Below are positions 6,175-14,386 of a DNA stretch of 25,622 nucleotides, piece by piece (positions within the stretch are counted from its first letter, which is position 1; every line of letters starts with the position of its first letter). The translations under genes and the position numbers were made by a program. The notes under the pieces were generated by a model, which saw nothing but the letters and a program-made list of their open reading frames with translations, was not told the origin of the DNA and ran no database searches. This DNA is from SVFI01 sp045643145. GTDB lineage: Bacteria; Bacillota; Clostridia; Lachnospirales; Lachnospiraceae. Where the stretch lies: the NCBI GenBank assembly GCA_045643145.1, contig JAZUKG010000082.1:1-25622 (forward strand). Direction: 5' to 3'.

Positions 6175-6733
6175 CATTATTTTCATGTGTTTTTATAAAA
6201 TGATAGACAGCAAACTGACTTCTGGAGGAAAACTCTTCTGTTTTGAGCATTTCCTTTAGCTCATCTACCGAATAAAAAGCCGGTTTAATCTTTTCATTAT
6301 CAGAAGTATGATCCTCAAAATCTCCCTCTGCTTCTAAAATGGCAATTTGTGTTTTTACATCACTGAAACCGACTGCTGCAAAACTGGCCGGTAATATGGT
6401 ATCAATCTTTTTTACCTTTAGTCCGGTTTCTTCATAAAGCTCTCTTTCAATGCACTGTTCTATGGTTTCGTTTTCTTCTTTCATCCCTGCACAAAGATTA
6501 TAAATATCTTTATTGACTGCCATGCGAAACTCTTTTAAAAGGAGCATTTTATTTCCTTGATAAGCTACTATCGATACACCGCTGACTTTTTGTCCGATTT
6601 CCTGTGGATTTTCGATTTCTGTACGGCTTACCATTTCAAATTTCTTTTCTCTGCCGGCCTTATTTAAATAGGTCAGCTCGTAGTTCTTTAAAAACTTACC
6701 GTCTTTAATTTTTTCAAAATTAACTAATTTCAT
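6164..6733 (-). CDS. NUDIX hydrolase, ADP-ribose pyrophosphatase-like
   Basis: The 189-residue protein carries a complete NUDIX box, GMKEENETIEQC through REL-Y-EETGL, at about residues 83-105. All the glutamates that bind metal are present. The N-terminal beta-rich half (KNYELTYLNKAGREKKFEMV) and the overall size resemble the ADP-ribose and sugar-nucleotide pyrophosphatase branch. The substrate cannot be fixed from sequence. The start chosen at 6733 overlaps the RNase gene's stop as ATGA, indicating coupled translation. A TTG at 6745 would add four residues and is less likely. It is the last gene of the long his/radical SAM/RNase transcription unit, and its link to RNA processing is unknown. 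Confidence 0.88.
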   Translation of the reverse strand: MKLVNFEKIKDGKFLKNYELTYLNKAGREKKFEMVSRTEIENPQEIGQKVSGVSIVAYQGNKMLLLKEFRMAVNKDIYNLCAGMKEENETIEQCIERELYEETGLKVKKIDTILPASFAAVGFSDVKTQIAILEAEGDFEDHTSDNEKIKPAFYSVDELKEMLKTEEFSSRSQFAVYHFIKTHENNVDR

Positions 6734-7950
6734 ATTTCGTTCCAATCCGGTTTTAAAATCTCATACAGCGGAGCTCTGGTTTTCTTTCTGGTCAGTTCAA
6801 ATAATCCCAGTTTTGTCCTTTCAACAACGACAGTCTCTACGCTATCACCTTTTACGAGCTGTTGCAAATTAGTCATGAGCTGCTGATTGTGTGCTTCTGA
6901 CTCCATATTGATAAAATCTATCATAATGATACCGCTGAGATTTCGTATTCTGAGCTGTTTTGCAATTTCCCTGGCAGCTTCTATGTTAATCTTATAATAG
7001 CTTTCTTCTTTTTCTTTTCCTTTTATAGCCTTTCCGCTGTTTACATCAATGACTACCATTGCTTCTGTAGGTTCAATAATCAAAAAGCCTCCGCTTTTAA
7101 GCCAGACTTTTCGAGCCAAAGCATCCTTCATTTGATTTTCAATGGCATAGAGGCTGCAAAGAGAAAGCTGCTTATCCTCATATAGCCTCAGCTGATATTT
7201 TTCATTTTTTAAGACCTCAGAATCAGATAAAAGCTGATAAATTGCCTGATCATCTGTAATAATTTCAACCTGATCCTGATAATATAAATTCTTGGCTATT
7301 TGAATGTAAAAGGAATCTTCCTCATAAAGTTTGGAATAAATACATCGTTTATCACAAATGCTGACTACATCTGTAGCCTTGTGAAATAAATCATGTAAAT
7401 CCTTGGATAAAGTTTCATCTGATAAAGTTAGTGCATTGGTTCTGACAATCATACCGTAGCTTTGTAAAAAGACGTCAATTTCACCAAATACTTCACCTAC
7501 AATACAGCTAAGCTTTTGCCAAAGTAAATCCTTTTGCTGCGGTGTGAATTTCTTGGAATAATGAATCCCGTGTGAAAAAGGCATCAAAACCAGAGAATCG
7601 CTGGAAAATGAAATATCGGTGGTAAGTACCGGCTCTTTTGTCTTTACCGCTTCTTTTTCAATCTGTATAACCAGCTCATCACCGGCTTTTATTTCTTTTC
7701 TGTCACCGCCGGTTAATCTGGCTTTGACTTTGATTCCTTTCAGTGGTAAAAACCCGTTTTGACCATCCATAAAGGTAACAAAACAGGCATCTATATTGGG
7801 AACTACGTGAGCCACCTTACCTACAAATACATCGCCGATATGATAAGGCATTGGATTGTTCAGCTTTACATCATATAAAGTTGTATCGTCACATAAAAAA
7901 GCTGCCTCATATGAATGATATGAGGTCAGCAATAATTTCTTGTTTGGCAT
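6730..7950 (-). CDS. rng: RNase E/G family endoribonuclease lacking the C-terminal zinc-link
   Basis: RNase E/G enzymes cut single-stranded RNA in rRNA maturation and mRNA decay. The 406-residue protein has an S1 RNA-binding domain (about 36-110, with GDVFVGKVAHVVPNIDACFV). A catalytic DNase I-like region follows, with Asp302 in VVIDVNSG and Asp345 in IIMIDFINME, the two magnesium-binding aspartates. It ends at FELTRKKTRAPLYEIL, where longer members continue into a CPxCxG zinc-link used for dimerisation. That motif and everything after it are missing. E. coli RNase G has about 490 residues. It starts three bases after the TIGR03936 gene's stop and overlaps the NUDIX gene. It is probably active because the catalytic aspartates are intact. 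Confidence 0.93.
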   Translation of the reverse strand: MPNKKLLLTSYHSYEAAFLCDDTTLYDVKLNNPMPYHIGDVFVGKVAHVVPNIDACFVTFMDGQNGFLPLKGIKVKARLTGGDRKEIKAGDELVIQIEKEAVKTKEPVLTTDISFSSDSLVLMPFSHGIHYSKKFTPQQKDLLWQKLSCIVGEVFGEIDVFLQSYGMIVRTNALTLSDETLSKDLHDLFHKATDVVSICDKRCIYSKLYEEDSFYIQIAKNLYYQDQVEIITDDQAIYQLLSDSEVLKNEKYQLRLYEDKQLSLCSLYAIENQMKDALARKVWLKSGGFLIIEPTEAMVVIDVNSGKAIKGKEKEESYYKINIEAAREIAKQLRIRNLSGIIMIDFINMESEAHNQQLMTNLQQLVKGDSVETVVVERTKLGLFELTRKKTRAPLYEILKPDWNEI

Positions 7951-7953
7951 GAA

Positions 7954-8691
7954 TTAAAAATCCTTTCCAACATAATCAAGAGGAGCAAAGGTATGCTCAT
8001 TTACTTTGATTATTTTTGGATTCTTTGCTTTTATTTTACCCAGATCTAAATAGGTATCTTCTCTGGTAATTAAAAAGTCAAATTCTCCGGCCTGTTTCCG
8101 GCAATATTCATATAAAGCATTCATAACAAAGGATGGTTTGATATTTCCGCTGCTCGAAGCATTTAATAAAAGAGAAATCGTCTGATCCTTTTCACTATAG
8201 CTGTATGAATATACAAATTCTTTTAAGTTAAAGGTCTTTACACTCTTTTTGGTTTCCTTGGTTACCATGATTTCATCCTGAGCAAAGAAATTATCAATTT
8301 GACCAAATAGGTCAAAATCAGGTTCGTAGCCAGGTCTGAAACGAACTGTATATAATCCGGCAGCTACAGAAGCCATCGCATTTTCTACGCCGTCTTCAAG
8401 GAGTGTAACAGAAAGAATATCAATTCCTTCTACCATTTTTTCATTTAAAGCATCCTTGATTTGCTTTGCATCGGTTATGCTGTCTACACCAATATCAAAG
8501 TATTCTCCATTGGAAAACACTCCAACTCCTAAAGGCTGCGCAAACGACATAATCTGATGCGGACTAAAGCCTGTTGAATAAGAAATATCAATTTCAGCTC
8601 TTCTTATCGCCTTTTGAAAATATCTCATGATATCCAAATGTCCGATAAAGACCATAGCCCCATATTTTGAAAATTTAATACGTAATTTCAT
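7954..8691 (-). CDS. TIGR03936 family radical SAM-associated protein (DUF2344)
   Basis: The 245-residue protein opens with KLRIKFSKYGAMVFIGHLDIMRYFQKAIRRAE and continues ISYSTGFSPHQIMSFAQPLGVGV, shown here as short matches (FIGHLDIMRYFQ, GFSPHQIMSFAQPLGVG). These are hallmarks of the TIGR03936/DUF2344 family. It has no radical SAM cysteines of its own. In some bacteria the same domain is fused to the C-terminus of the TIGR03960 radical SAM protein encoded immediately upstream here (gap 22 bases), so the two probably act together. The reaction is unknown. The downstream neighbour is the RNase E/G gene, which hints at RNA as substrate, but that is inference only. Confidence 0.88.
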   Translation of the reverse strand: MKLRIKFSKYGAMVFIGHLDIMRYFQKAIRRAEIDISYSTGFSPHQIMSFAQPLGVGVFSNGEYFDIGVDSITDAKQIKDALNEKMVEGIDILSVTLLEDGVENAMASVAAGLYTVRFRPGYEPDFDLFGQIDNFFAQDEIMVTKETKKSVKTFNLKEFVYSYSYSEKDQTISLLLNASSSGNIKPSFVMNALYEYCRKQAGEFDFLITREDTYLDLGKIKAKNPKIIKVNEHTFAPLDYVGKDF

Positions 8692-8713
8692 ATATATAAT
8701 CCTTAATATTAGC

Positions 8714-10591
8714 TTATTTACCGGTTTTCTCTTCTAAACATACGCCGCATTTATATTTGAGTGCACCGCATCCCTGGCAGGCGCCGCGACAGTTCAAAGA
8801 AATGGTTTCTGCCTGTGCTTTTTTCCATTCTCTTAATAAAAATTCTTTGGTAACACCACAGTTTAAGAAATCCCACGGGAAGATTTCATCATCATCACGC
8901 GCTCTGGTGGTATAGAAATCTACTGACAAACCACATTCATCCATAGTTTCCATCCAAATATCATTTTTATAGAATTCACTCCAAGCATCAAAGATACAAC
9001 CTTTTTCATAAACCTTGGCAATTACCTGACTGAGTCTTCTGTCGCCTCTGGCTAAAATACCTTCCAGTACCGAAACATCTGCTTCATGATAGTTATATTT
9101 GATACTCTTTTGATTGAGCTGACTTCTGATGGCATCTTTTACGACATGAGCTTTATCAAGAAATTCTTCTTTGGTACTCATGCTCGCCCATTGGAATGGG
9201 GTAAATGGCTTTGGTACAAAAAATGAGGTACTGGTTGTAATCTGAACCTTTCCCTGTCTCTTTTCCTTTGGTACCGTTTCATAGTATACCTTGGCAATTT
9301 CATTGGAAAGAATAGCAATACCTTCCATATCTTCTTTGGTTTCTGTCGGAAGTCCCAGCATAAAATACAGCTTAACCTTGCTCCAGCCACCTTCAAAAGC
9401 CTCTCTGGCACCGTTTAAGATCACTTCGGTAGTCAGTCCTTTATTAATAACATCTCTGAGTCTTTGCGAACCTGCTTCCGGTGCAAAGGTCAAAGAACTC
9501 TTCTTTACATCCTGAACCTTACTCATAACATCGAGTGAAAACGCGTCAATACGAAGAGAAGGAAGCGAAATATTAATTCTCTTTTTCTGGCATTCATCAA
9601 TTAAATAATCAATTAATTCTGCGAGCTGTGAATAATCACTCGAGCTTAAAGACGACAACGAAATTTCTTCATGTCCTGTATTTGCGAGCATTTGTCTGGC
9701 ATATTCTTTTAATACTTCTACATCCTTTTCACGAAGCGGTCTGTAAAGCTGACCGGCCTGACAGAATCGACATCCTCTGATACAACCACGCTGAATTTCC
9801 AATACAACACGGTCCTGCGTCACCTTGATAAAAGGAACTACAGGGTGTGTCGGATATACAGCATCTGAAAGTTCAATAACCATTTCTTTTTCAATGGTTC
9901 TGGGTACATCCTCGTAAATCGGATCAAAGCTCTGAATACGTCCGTCTTCAAAATAAGAGACGGTATATAAAGCCGGACAATAAATACCCGGAAGTTTTCC
10001 TGCTTCATGTAAAAAGTCAGCTCTGGACATTCCGTCTTTTTTTGCCTTTTTATATAAATCAATTAATACGCGATACTGTGTTTCACCCTCGCCGATATAG
10101 AATAAATCAAAGAATTCAGCAATCGGTTCCGGATTATAAGAACAGGGTCCTCCTCCGATAACAATTGGAGTTTCCCAATCATTTCGATCCTTGGCCCAAA
10201 TCGGAATCTTGGCCAGGTCTAAAACCTGCAAGATATTGGTATAACACATTTCATATTGCAGCGTAATACCCAGGAAATCAAAATCCTTGACAGGATCCTG
10301 AGATTCCATAGTAAAAAGAGGTATGTTTTCTTTACGCATTACCTCATCTAAATCCACCCATGGGGAATATACTCGTTCACACCATACATCATCATAGCGA
10401 TTAAACATATCATAAAGAATCTGAATACCCAGATGTGACATACCAATTTCATAAACATCCGGAAAACACATAGCAAAACGGACCTCGATATCCTTTAGAT
10501 CCTTCATGACAGAGTTTACCTCACCGCCGATATAACGTGCCGGTTTTTCAATTTTTAATAGGATTTCATCCTTAAGCATTAATTTTCTCAT
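8714..10591 (-). CDS. TIGR03960 family B12-binding-type radical SAM protein
   Basis: The 625-residue protein begins with the family's EKPARYIGGE motif. It has a B12-binding-like N-terminal domain (about 35-200, with FPDVYEIGMSHLGIQILY and the GGGPCSYNPEP segment). A radical SAM domain follows, whose iron-sulfur cysteines are Cys270, Cys274 and Cys277 in RGCIRGCRFCQAG. A cysteine-rich tail (CRGACQGCGALKYKCGVC, about 600-618) may hold a second metal centre. A classical DxHxxG cobalamin motif is not obvious. The substrate is unknown. It lies between the his genes and its TIGR03936 partner. The start could also be Met5, since no strong binding site decides between the two. Family assignment is firm and function is open. 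Confidence 0.92.
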   Translation of the reverse strand: MRKLMLKDEILLKIEKPARYIGGEVNSVMKDLKDIEVRFAMCFPDVYEIGMSHLGIQILYDMFNRYDDVWCERVYSPWVDLDEVMRKENIPLFTMESQDPVKDFDFLGITLQYEMCYTNILQVLDLAKIPIWAKDRNDWETPIVIGGGPCSYNPEPIAEFFDLFYIGEGETQYRVLIDLYKKAKKDGMSRADFLHEAGKLPGIYCPALYTVSYFEDGRIQSFDPIYEDVPRTIEKEMVIELSDAVYPTHPVVPFIKVTQDRVVLEIQRGCIRGCRFCQAGQLYRPLREKDVEVLKEYARQMLANTGHEEISLSSLSSSDYSQLAELIDYLIDECQKKRINISLPSLRIDAFSLDVMSKVQDVKKSSLTFAPEAGSQRLRDVINKGLTTEVILNGAREAFEGGWSKVKLYFMLGLPTETKEDMEGIAILSNEIAKVYYETVPKEKRQGKVQITTSTSFFVPKPFTPFQWASMSTKEEFLDKAHVVKDAIRSQLNQKSIKYNYHEADVSVLEGILARGDRRLSQVIAKVYEKGCIFDAWSEFYKNDIWMETMDECGLSVDFYTTRARDDDEIFPWDFLNCGVTKEFLLREWKKAQAETISLNCRGACQGCGALKYKCGVCLEEKTGK

Positions 10592-10632
10592 AGCATAATG
10601 TATAAATTATTTTTAGTTCTTTCATTTTTGAT

Positions 10633-11763
10633 TTACATATTCTTGATTTGATTTATGATATCCTGAATTTCATTGTTCGAATCAGTCAATGTTTGCAAAG
10701 CCTTTTCAATCAAATCTGCTTTCTTTTGGTTTTCATCTCGGATAACTGCTTTCATTTCCTGTTTCATAGGAATAAGATCACGGTAAAAACAGCTATAGCT
10801 TCCTGTATGACAGGCTGCACCAATCTGTTTTACCTTGGCAAGTAAAGTATCGTTATCACAGTCGATGGAAAGCTGCTTTACATACTGGAAATGACCACTG
10901 GTAAGTCCTTTGATCCAAAGCTCATTTCGACTTCTGGAATAATAGGTCATCTTCTTGGTTTTCAATGTGGTAAGATAAGCTTCCTCATTCATATAAGCAA
11001 CCATCAATACTTCATTGGTCATATAATCCTGAACGACTACGCAAACGAGTCCGTCAGGTCCTTTTTTCAGCTCTGAAAAAGGAATTAATGGTTCAAAACA
11101 TTTGACAGGGATCCCATTTTCCTTGCAAATCGTTTTAAGTGCTGAAATCTCTTTTCGGTTTTCATTTACGATATTTCCGGAAATACCACATACATTTGGT
11201 TTTTCCATAATCATCAGCATTTTATCAAGTGAAATCTCCGGTAAATAGACGATACAAGGCAAGGTTGATGCACCGAGGCAGTTTTTAAGTGCCAATTCAT
11301 CAATTAATATCAATGTATCTGCATACATTTCTAAAAGCGGCTTATTAATTACCAAATTATCTTCACTGGCGATAGTAACTGCTACGCTGACTTTGCCATA
11401 TTCTAAAGAAACAGCTTCTATCATTTCCTGGCTGACTTCCTTGGCAAAATTTAAAACCACTTTGGAAGCACCATTTTCCATAACTGACTGAACATCAGCA
11501 ATGCTGTTAATATTTCCGCCGGCAAAAACAGGGATATTTACTGTTTTGCATATTTCTCTCAGAATTTCATGAAAGTCCTCTTTATCCTTGATCTGGTCTG
11601 ACAAATCAAAAACCAGCAAAGAATCAATATCACTTTCCTGATAGCTGAGAGCCAAATCAACCGGATTTTCATTTAAGACTGATAAATCCTTAAAGCTGTT
11701 TACTGCTTTTTTATTTTTAATATATATTGCTGCTACAAACTCTTTTTTTTCAATCATATGCAT
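10633..11763 (-). CDS. hisI: HisI phosphoribosyl-AMP cyclohydrolase with an N-terminal decayed HisA/HisF-like domain and no HisE domain
   Basis: The C-terminal part (about 237-330) is a complete HisI, which opens the ring of phosphoribosyl-AMP in histidine synthesis. Landmarks are WIKGLTSGHFQ (283-293), DCDND (301-305, zinc Cys302) and AACHTGSYSCF (zinc Cys318 and Cys325). Residues 1-230 resemble a HisA/HisF barrel (VFDLSDQ, IPVFAGGNI, GASKVVLN). The catalytic aspartate of strand 1 is Tyr14 and that of strand 5 is about Thr130, so the barrel should be inactive. Lachnospiraceae HisIE proteins often have such an N-terminal domain followed by HisI and HisE. Here HisE is replaced by a helical tail of about 45 residues. 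The start follows hisB without a gap. Confidence 0.9.
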   Translation of the reverse strand: MHMIEKKEFVAAIYIKNKKAVNSFKDLSVLNENPVDLALSYQESDIDSLLVFDLSDQIKDKEDFHEILREICKTVNIPVFAGGNINSIADVQSVMENGASKVVLNFAKEVSQEMIEAVSLEYGKVSVAVTIASEDNLVINKPLLEMYADTLILIDELALKNCLGASTLPCIVYLPEISLDKMLMIMEKPNVCGISGNIVNENRKEISALKTICKENGIPVKCFEPLIPFSELKKGPDGLVCVVVQDYMTNEVLMVAYMNEEAYLTTLKTKKMTYYSRSRNELWIKGLTSGHFQYVKQLSIDCDNDTLLAKVKQIGAACHTGSYSCFYRDLIPMKQEMKAVIRDENQKKADLIEKALQTLTDSNNEIQDIINQIKNM

Positions 11764-11764
11764 C

Positions 11765-12352
11765 CTATAAGCTTCCTTTTGTACTTAATACACCGTCTAC
11801 TCTTTCATCATACCCGGTTGCCATATCAAGAGCCTTTCCAAATGCCTTAAACATAGCTTCAATTTTGTGGTGATCATTGATACCGCTTAACATTTTGATA
11901 TGTAAATTCATTTCTGCATTTACGCATACTGCATAAAAGAATTCTCTGACCAGCTGAGTTTCAAGTTCTCCAACTTTTTCAGTCGCAAATTCAACATCCA
12001 TATCAAAATATGGTCTTCCGCCCAGATCCAGGCTGCAAAGACAAAGTGCATCATCCATAGGAAGGATAAAATATCCGAAACGTTTGATTCCGGCTTTGTC
12101 ACCTACTGCTTCTTTGATAGCCTGACCCAGTACAATACCGGTATCCTCTACGCTGTGGTGTCCGTCTACATGAAGATCTCCTTTGGTTAATACGTCGAGA
12201 TCAAAGAAACCGTGCTTTGAAAAGCCTTCCAGCATATGATCAAAGAAGCCGATTCCTGTACTGATATTACTTTTTCCTTTTCCGTCAAGGTCCAGTTTAA
12301 TTGTTATATCTGTTTCTTTTGTTGCTCTTTTTTTATCACTAATTCTTGCCAT
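11765..12352 (-). CDS. hisB: Imidazoleglycerol-phosphate dehydratase HisB
   Basis: HisB removes water from imidazoleglycerol phosphate to give imidazoleacetol phosphate. The 195-residue monofunctional form shows the metal-binding motifs FFDHML (about 36-41), HVDGHHSVED (61-70) and the second INDHHKIEA motif near 160. The start at 12352 is fixed by GGAGG five bases upstream. A longer frame from 12364 would place its start inside that binding site. It lies 26 bases after hisD and directly before hisI in the his operon. Confidence 0.97.
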   Translation of the reverse strand: MARISDKKRATKETDITIKLDLDGKGKSNISTGIGFFDHMLEGFSKHGFFDLDVLTKGDLHVDGHHSVEDTGIVLGQAIKEAVGDKAGIKRFGYFILPMDDALCLCSLDLGGRPYFDMDVEFATEKVGELETQLVREFFYAVCVNAEMNLHIKMLSGINDHHKIEAMFKAFGKALDMATGYDERVDGVLSTKGSL

Positions 12353-12378
12353 ATCTACCTCCATAAATAAAGCGTATA

Positions 12379-13668
12379 TTATTCAAAACGAACCTTAATG
12401 GAATTTTCATGAGCAGTTAAGCCTTCCATTCTGGCGAATAATTCAATATCCTTGTGTACTTTCTCGAGTGCTTCCTTGGAATAAGAAATAATACTTGATT
12501 TCTTGATATAATCGTCAACAGAGAGTGGTGAGAAGAATTTTGCTGTTCCATTGGTAGGTAATACATGGTTTGGTCCTGCAAAATAATCTCCGAGAGGTTC
12601 TGAAGAATAATTTCCGAGGAATATAGCTCCTGCATGACGGATCTTTGTCATAACCTCATATGGATTTTCAGTCAAGATTTCCATGTGCTCTGATGCAATT
12701 TCATTTGCTGCATCAATTGCATCTTCCATAGAATCCGCAACCAGAATATAACCATAGTTGTTTAAACTCTTTTCCATAATTTCTGTTCTGGATAATTCTT
12801 TTACAAACTTGTCTACTTCTACATTTACTTTTTCAGCCAGTTCCATAGATGTTGTAATTAAAATTGCAGATGCCAGTTCATCATGTTCTGCCTGTGATAA
12901 TAAATCAGCAGCTACAAATCTAGGATTTGCTGTCTCATCTGCCAATACTAAAATTTCACTTGGTCCGGCAATGGAATCAATGCTGACATATCCGTAAACT
13001 GCTTTTTTTGCTAATGCTACGAAAATGTTACCAGGTCCTACGATTTTATCTACTTTTTGAATAGATTCAGTACCATATGCCAAAGCGGCAATTGCCTGTG
13101 CACCACCTGTTTTGTAGATTTCGTCTACACCGGCAATGCTGGCTGCTACTAATGTTCCAGGATTTACTTTTCCGTCAGGACCTGCAGGAGTAGTCATGAT
13201 AACCTTTCCTACACCGGCAACCTTGGCAGGTACTACTGTCATAAGGGTTGAACTCGGATATACCGCTTTACCACCCGGAACATAAACACCAACGCTGTCC
13301 ATAGGAGTGATTTTCTGTCCTAAAATACTTCCGTCAGGTCTGGTATCTATAAAGCTGACTCTTTTCTGTTTTTCGTGAAAAGCTGCAATGTTGTCACGTG
13401 CTGATTTCATGACACGGATAAATTCATCATCAATCAAAGTAAAAGCTTCATCGATTTCTTCCTGAGTTACCTTGAAGTTACTTTCATTTAAATCATTTTT
13501 ATCAAATTTTTTTGCATATTCAAATAATGCTTTGTCTTTGTTAGTTTTTACATTCTGAATAATTTCAGCAACTACTTCTTCATACTGTCCGTAGTTATTT
13601 GGACTTCTCTTTAACAAGTCATTTAATAGACTTTCCTTGGTATCCTGTGTTAATTTGACAATTCTCAT
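12379..13668 (-). CDS. hisD: Histidinol dehydrogenase HisD
   Basis: HisD oxidises histidinol to histidine in two NAD-dependent steps, the last reactions of the pathway. The 429-residue protein has the normal length. Visible residues include the VGVYVPGGKAVYPSS segment (126-140), the GPGN nucleotide region, zinc-binding Gln259 and His262 in LLSQAEHDE, and the catalytic Glu-His pair at 327-328 in ASEHMEIL. Its ATG overlaps the hisG stop by four bases (ATGA), indicating translational coupling. No unusual change was seen. Confidence 0.98.
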   Translation of the reverse strand: MRIVKLTQDTKESLLNDLLKRSPNNYGQYEEVVAEIIQNVKTNKDKALFEYAKKFDKNDLNESNFKVTQEEIDEAFTLIDDEFIRVMKSARDNIAAFHEKQKRVSFIDTRPDGSILGQKITPMDSVGVYVPGGKAVYPSSTLMTVVPAKVAGVGKVIMTTPAGPDGKVNPGTLVAASIAGVDEIYKTGGAQAIAALAYGTESIQKVDKIVGPGNIFVALAKKAVYGYVSIDSIAGPSEILVLADETANPRFVAADLLSQAEHDELASAILITTSMELAEKVNVEVDKFVKELSRTEIMEKSLNNYGYILVADSMEDAIDAANEIASEHMEILTENPYEVMTKIRHAGAIFLGNYSSEPLGDYFAGPNHVLPTNGTAKFFSPLSVDDYIKKSSIISYSKEALEKVHKDIELFARMEGLTAHENSIKVRFE

Positions 13669-14315
13669 GATAAACGCTCCTTAATCTGCGAAATAATCTT
13701 TTTAATTCGATCTGCTTCCATCTTCATACTTACCTGATTTACAATCATACGTGCGGATAATGGGCAAATTTCTTCTAAAACTTCCAAACCGTTTTCCCTC
13801 AAAGTAGAACCGGTTTCTACGATATCTACAATAACATCTGATAATCCGACAATCGGTCCGAGTTCAACAGAACCGTTTAATTTGATGATATCTACAGTCT
13901 GATGCTTCTGATTGTAGAAATAATCCTTGGCAATGTTTGGATATTTGCTGGCTACACGAATCATCTCATGATGCTGTAAAAGTTCTTTGGCACTCTTTGG
14001 TCCGCATACACACATTCTGCATTTTCCAAAGCCTAAATCCAACACTTCATAGGCTCTTCTCTGTTCTTCTAATAAAGTATCTTTTCCTACAACACCGATA
14101 TCTGCTGCACCATATTCTACATAAGTAGGTACATCCGGGCCTTTTGCGAGGAAGAATTTAAGCTTTAATTCTTCATTTACAAAAATCAGTTTTCTGGAAT
14201 CTTTATCTTTCATTTCTTCACAGGTGATTCCGATTTCCTCTAAAAGGCTCAGGGTTTGTTTAGCTAAACGACCTTTTCCGAGAGCAAAGGTCAAATAACG
14301 CATTTCTTCGTTCAT
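13665..14315 (-). CDS. hisG: ATP phosphoribosyltransferase, short-form HisG
   Basis: HisG joins ATP and PRPP in the first committed step of histidine synthesis. At 216 residues this is the short form, which lacks the C-terminal regulatory domain and needs HisZ, encoded immediately upstream. Recognisable motifs are FALGKGRLAKQ at the start, GAADIGVVGKD, and the PRPP-binding VDIVETGSTLREN near 160-172. The start at 14315 has AAAGGAG seven bases upstream. It overlaps hisD at its 3' end. The 71-base gap after hisZ holds only a weak CACGA/TCGTG hairpin. Confidence 0.97.
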   Translation of the reverse strand: MNEEMRYLTFALGKGRLAKQTLSLLEEIGITCEEMKDKDSRKLIFVNEELKLKFFLAKGPDVPTYVEYGAADIGVVGKDTLLEEQRRAYEVLDLGFGKCRMCVCGPKSAKELLQHHEMIRVASKYPNIAKDYFYNQKHQTVDIIKLNGSVELGPIVGLSDVIVDIVETGSTLRENGLEVLEEICPLSARMIVNQVSMKMEADRIKKIISQIKERLS

Positions 14316-14386
14316 GTTCTATCTCCTTTATTGTCACGACTCTGTTTTCATCGTGGCCATCCGTAATATTCTTTCTTAATACTATC

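Noticed and set aside
6734..6745. TTG start adding four residues to the NUDIX protein
   Set aside because: The downstream ATG forms an ATGA overlap with the RNase stop, the usual coupled start.
10592..10632. HisE remnant downstream of hisI
   Set aside because: The gap is only 41 bases, too short for any HisE domain, so it gives no sign of a frameshifted HisE.
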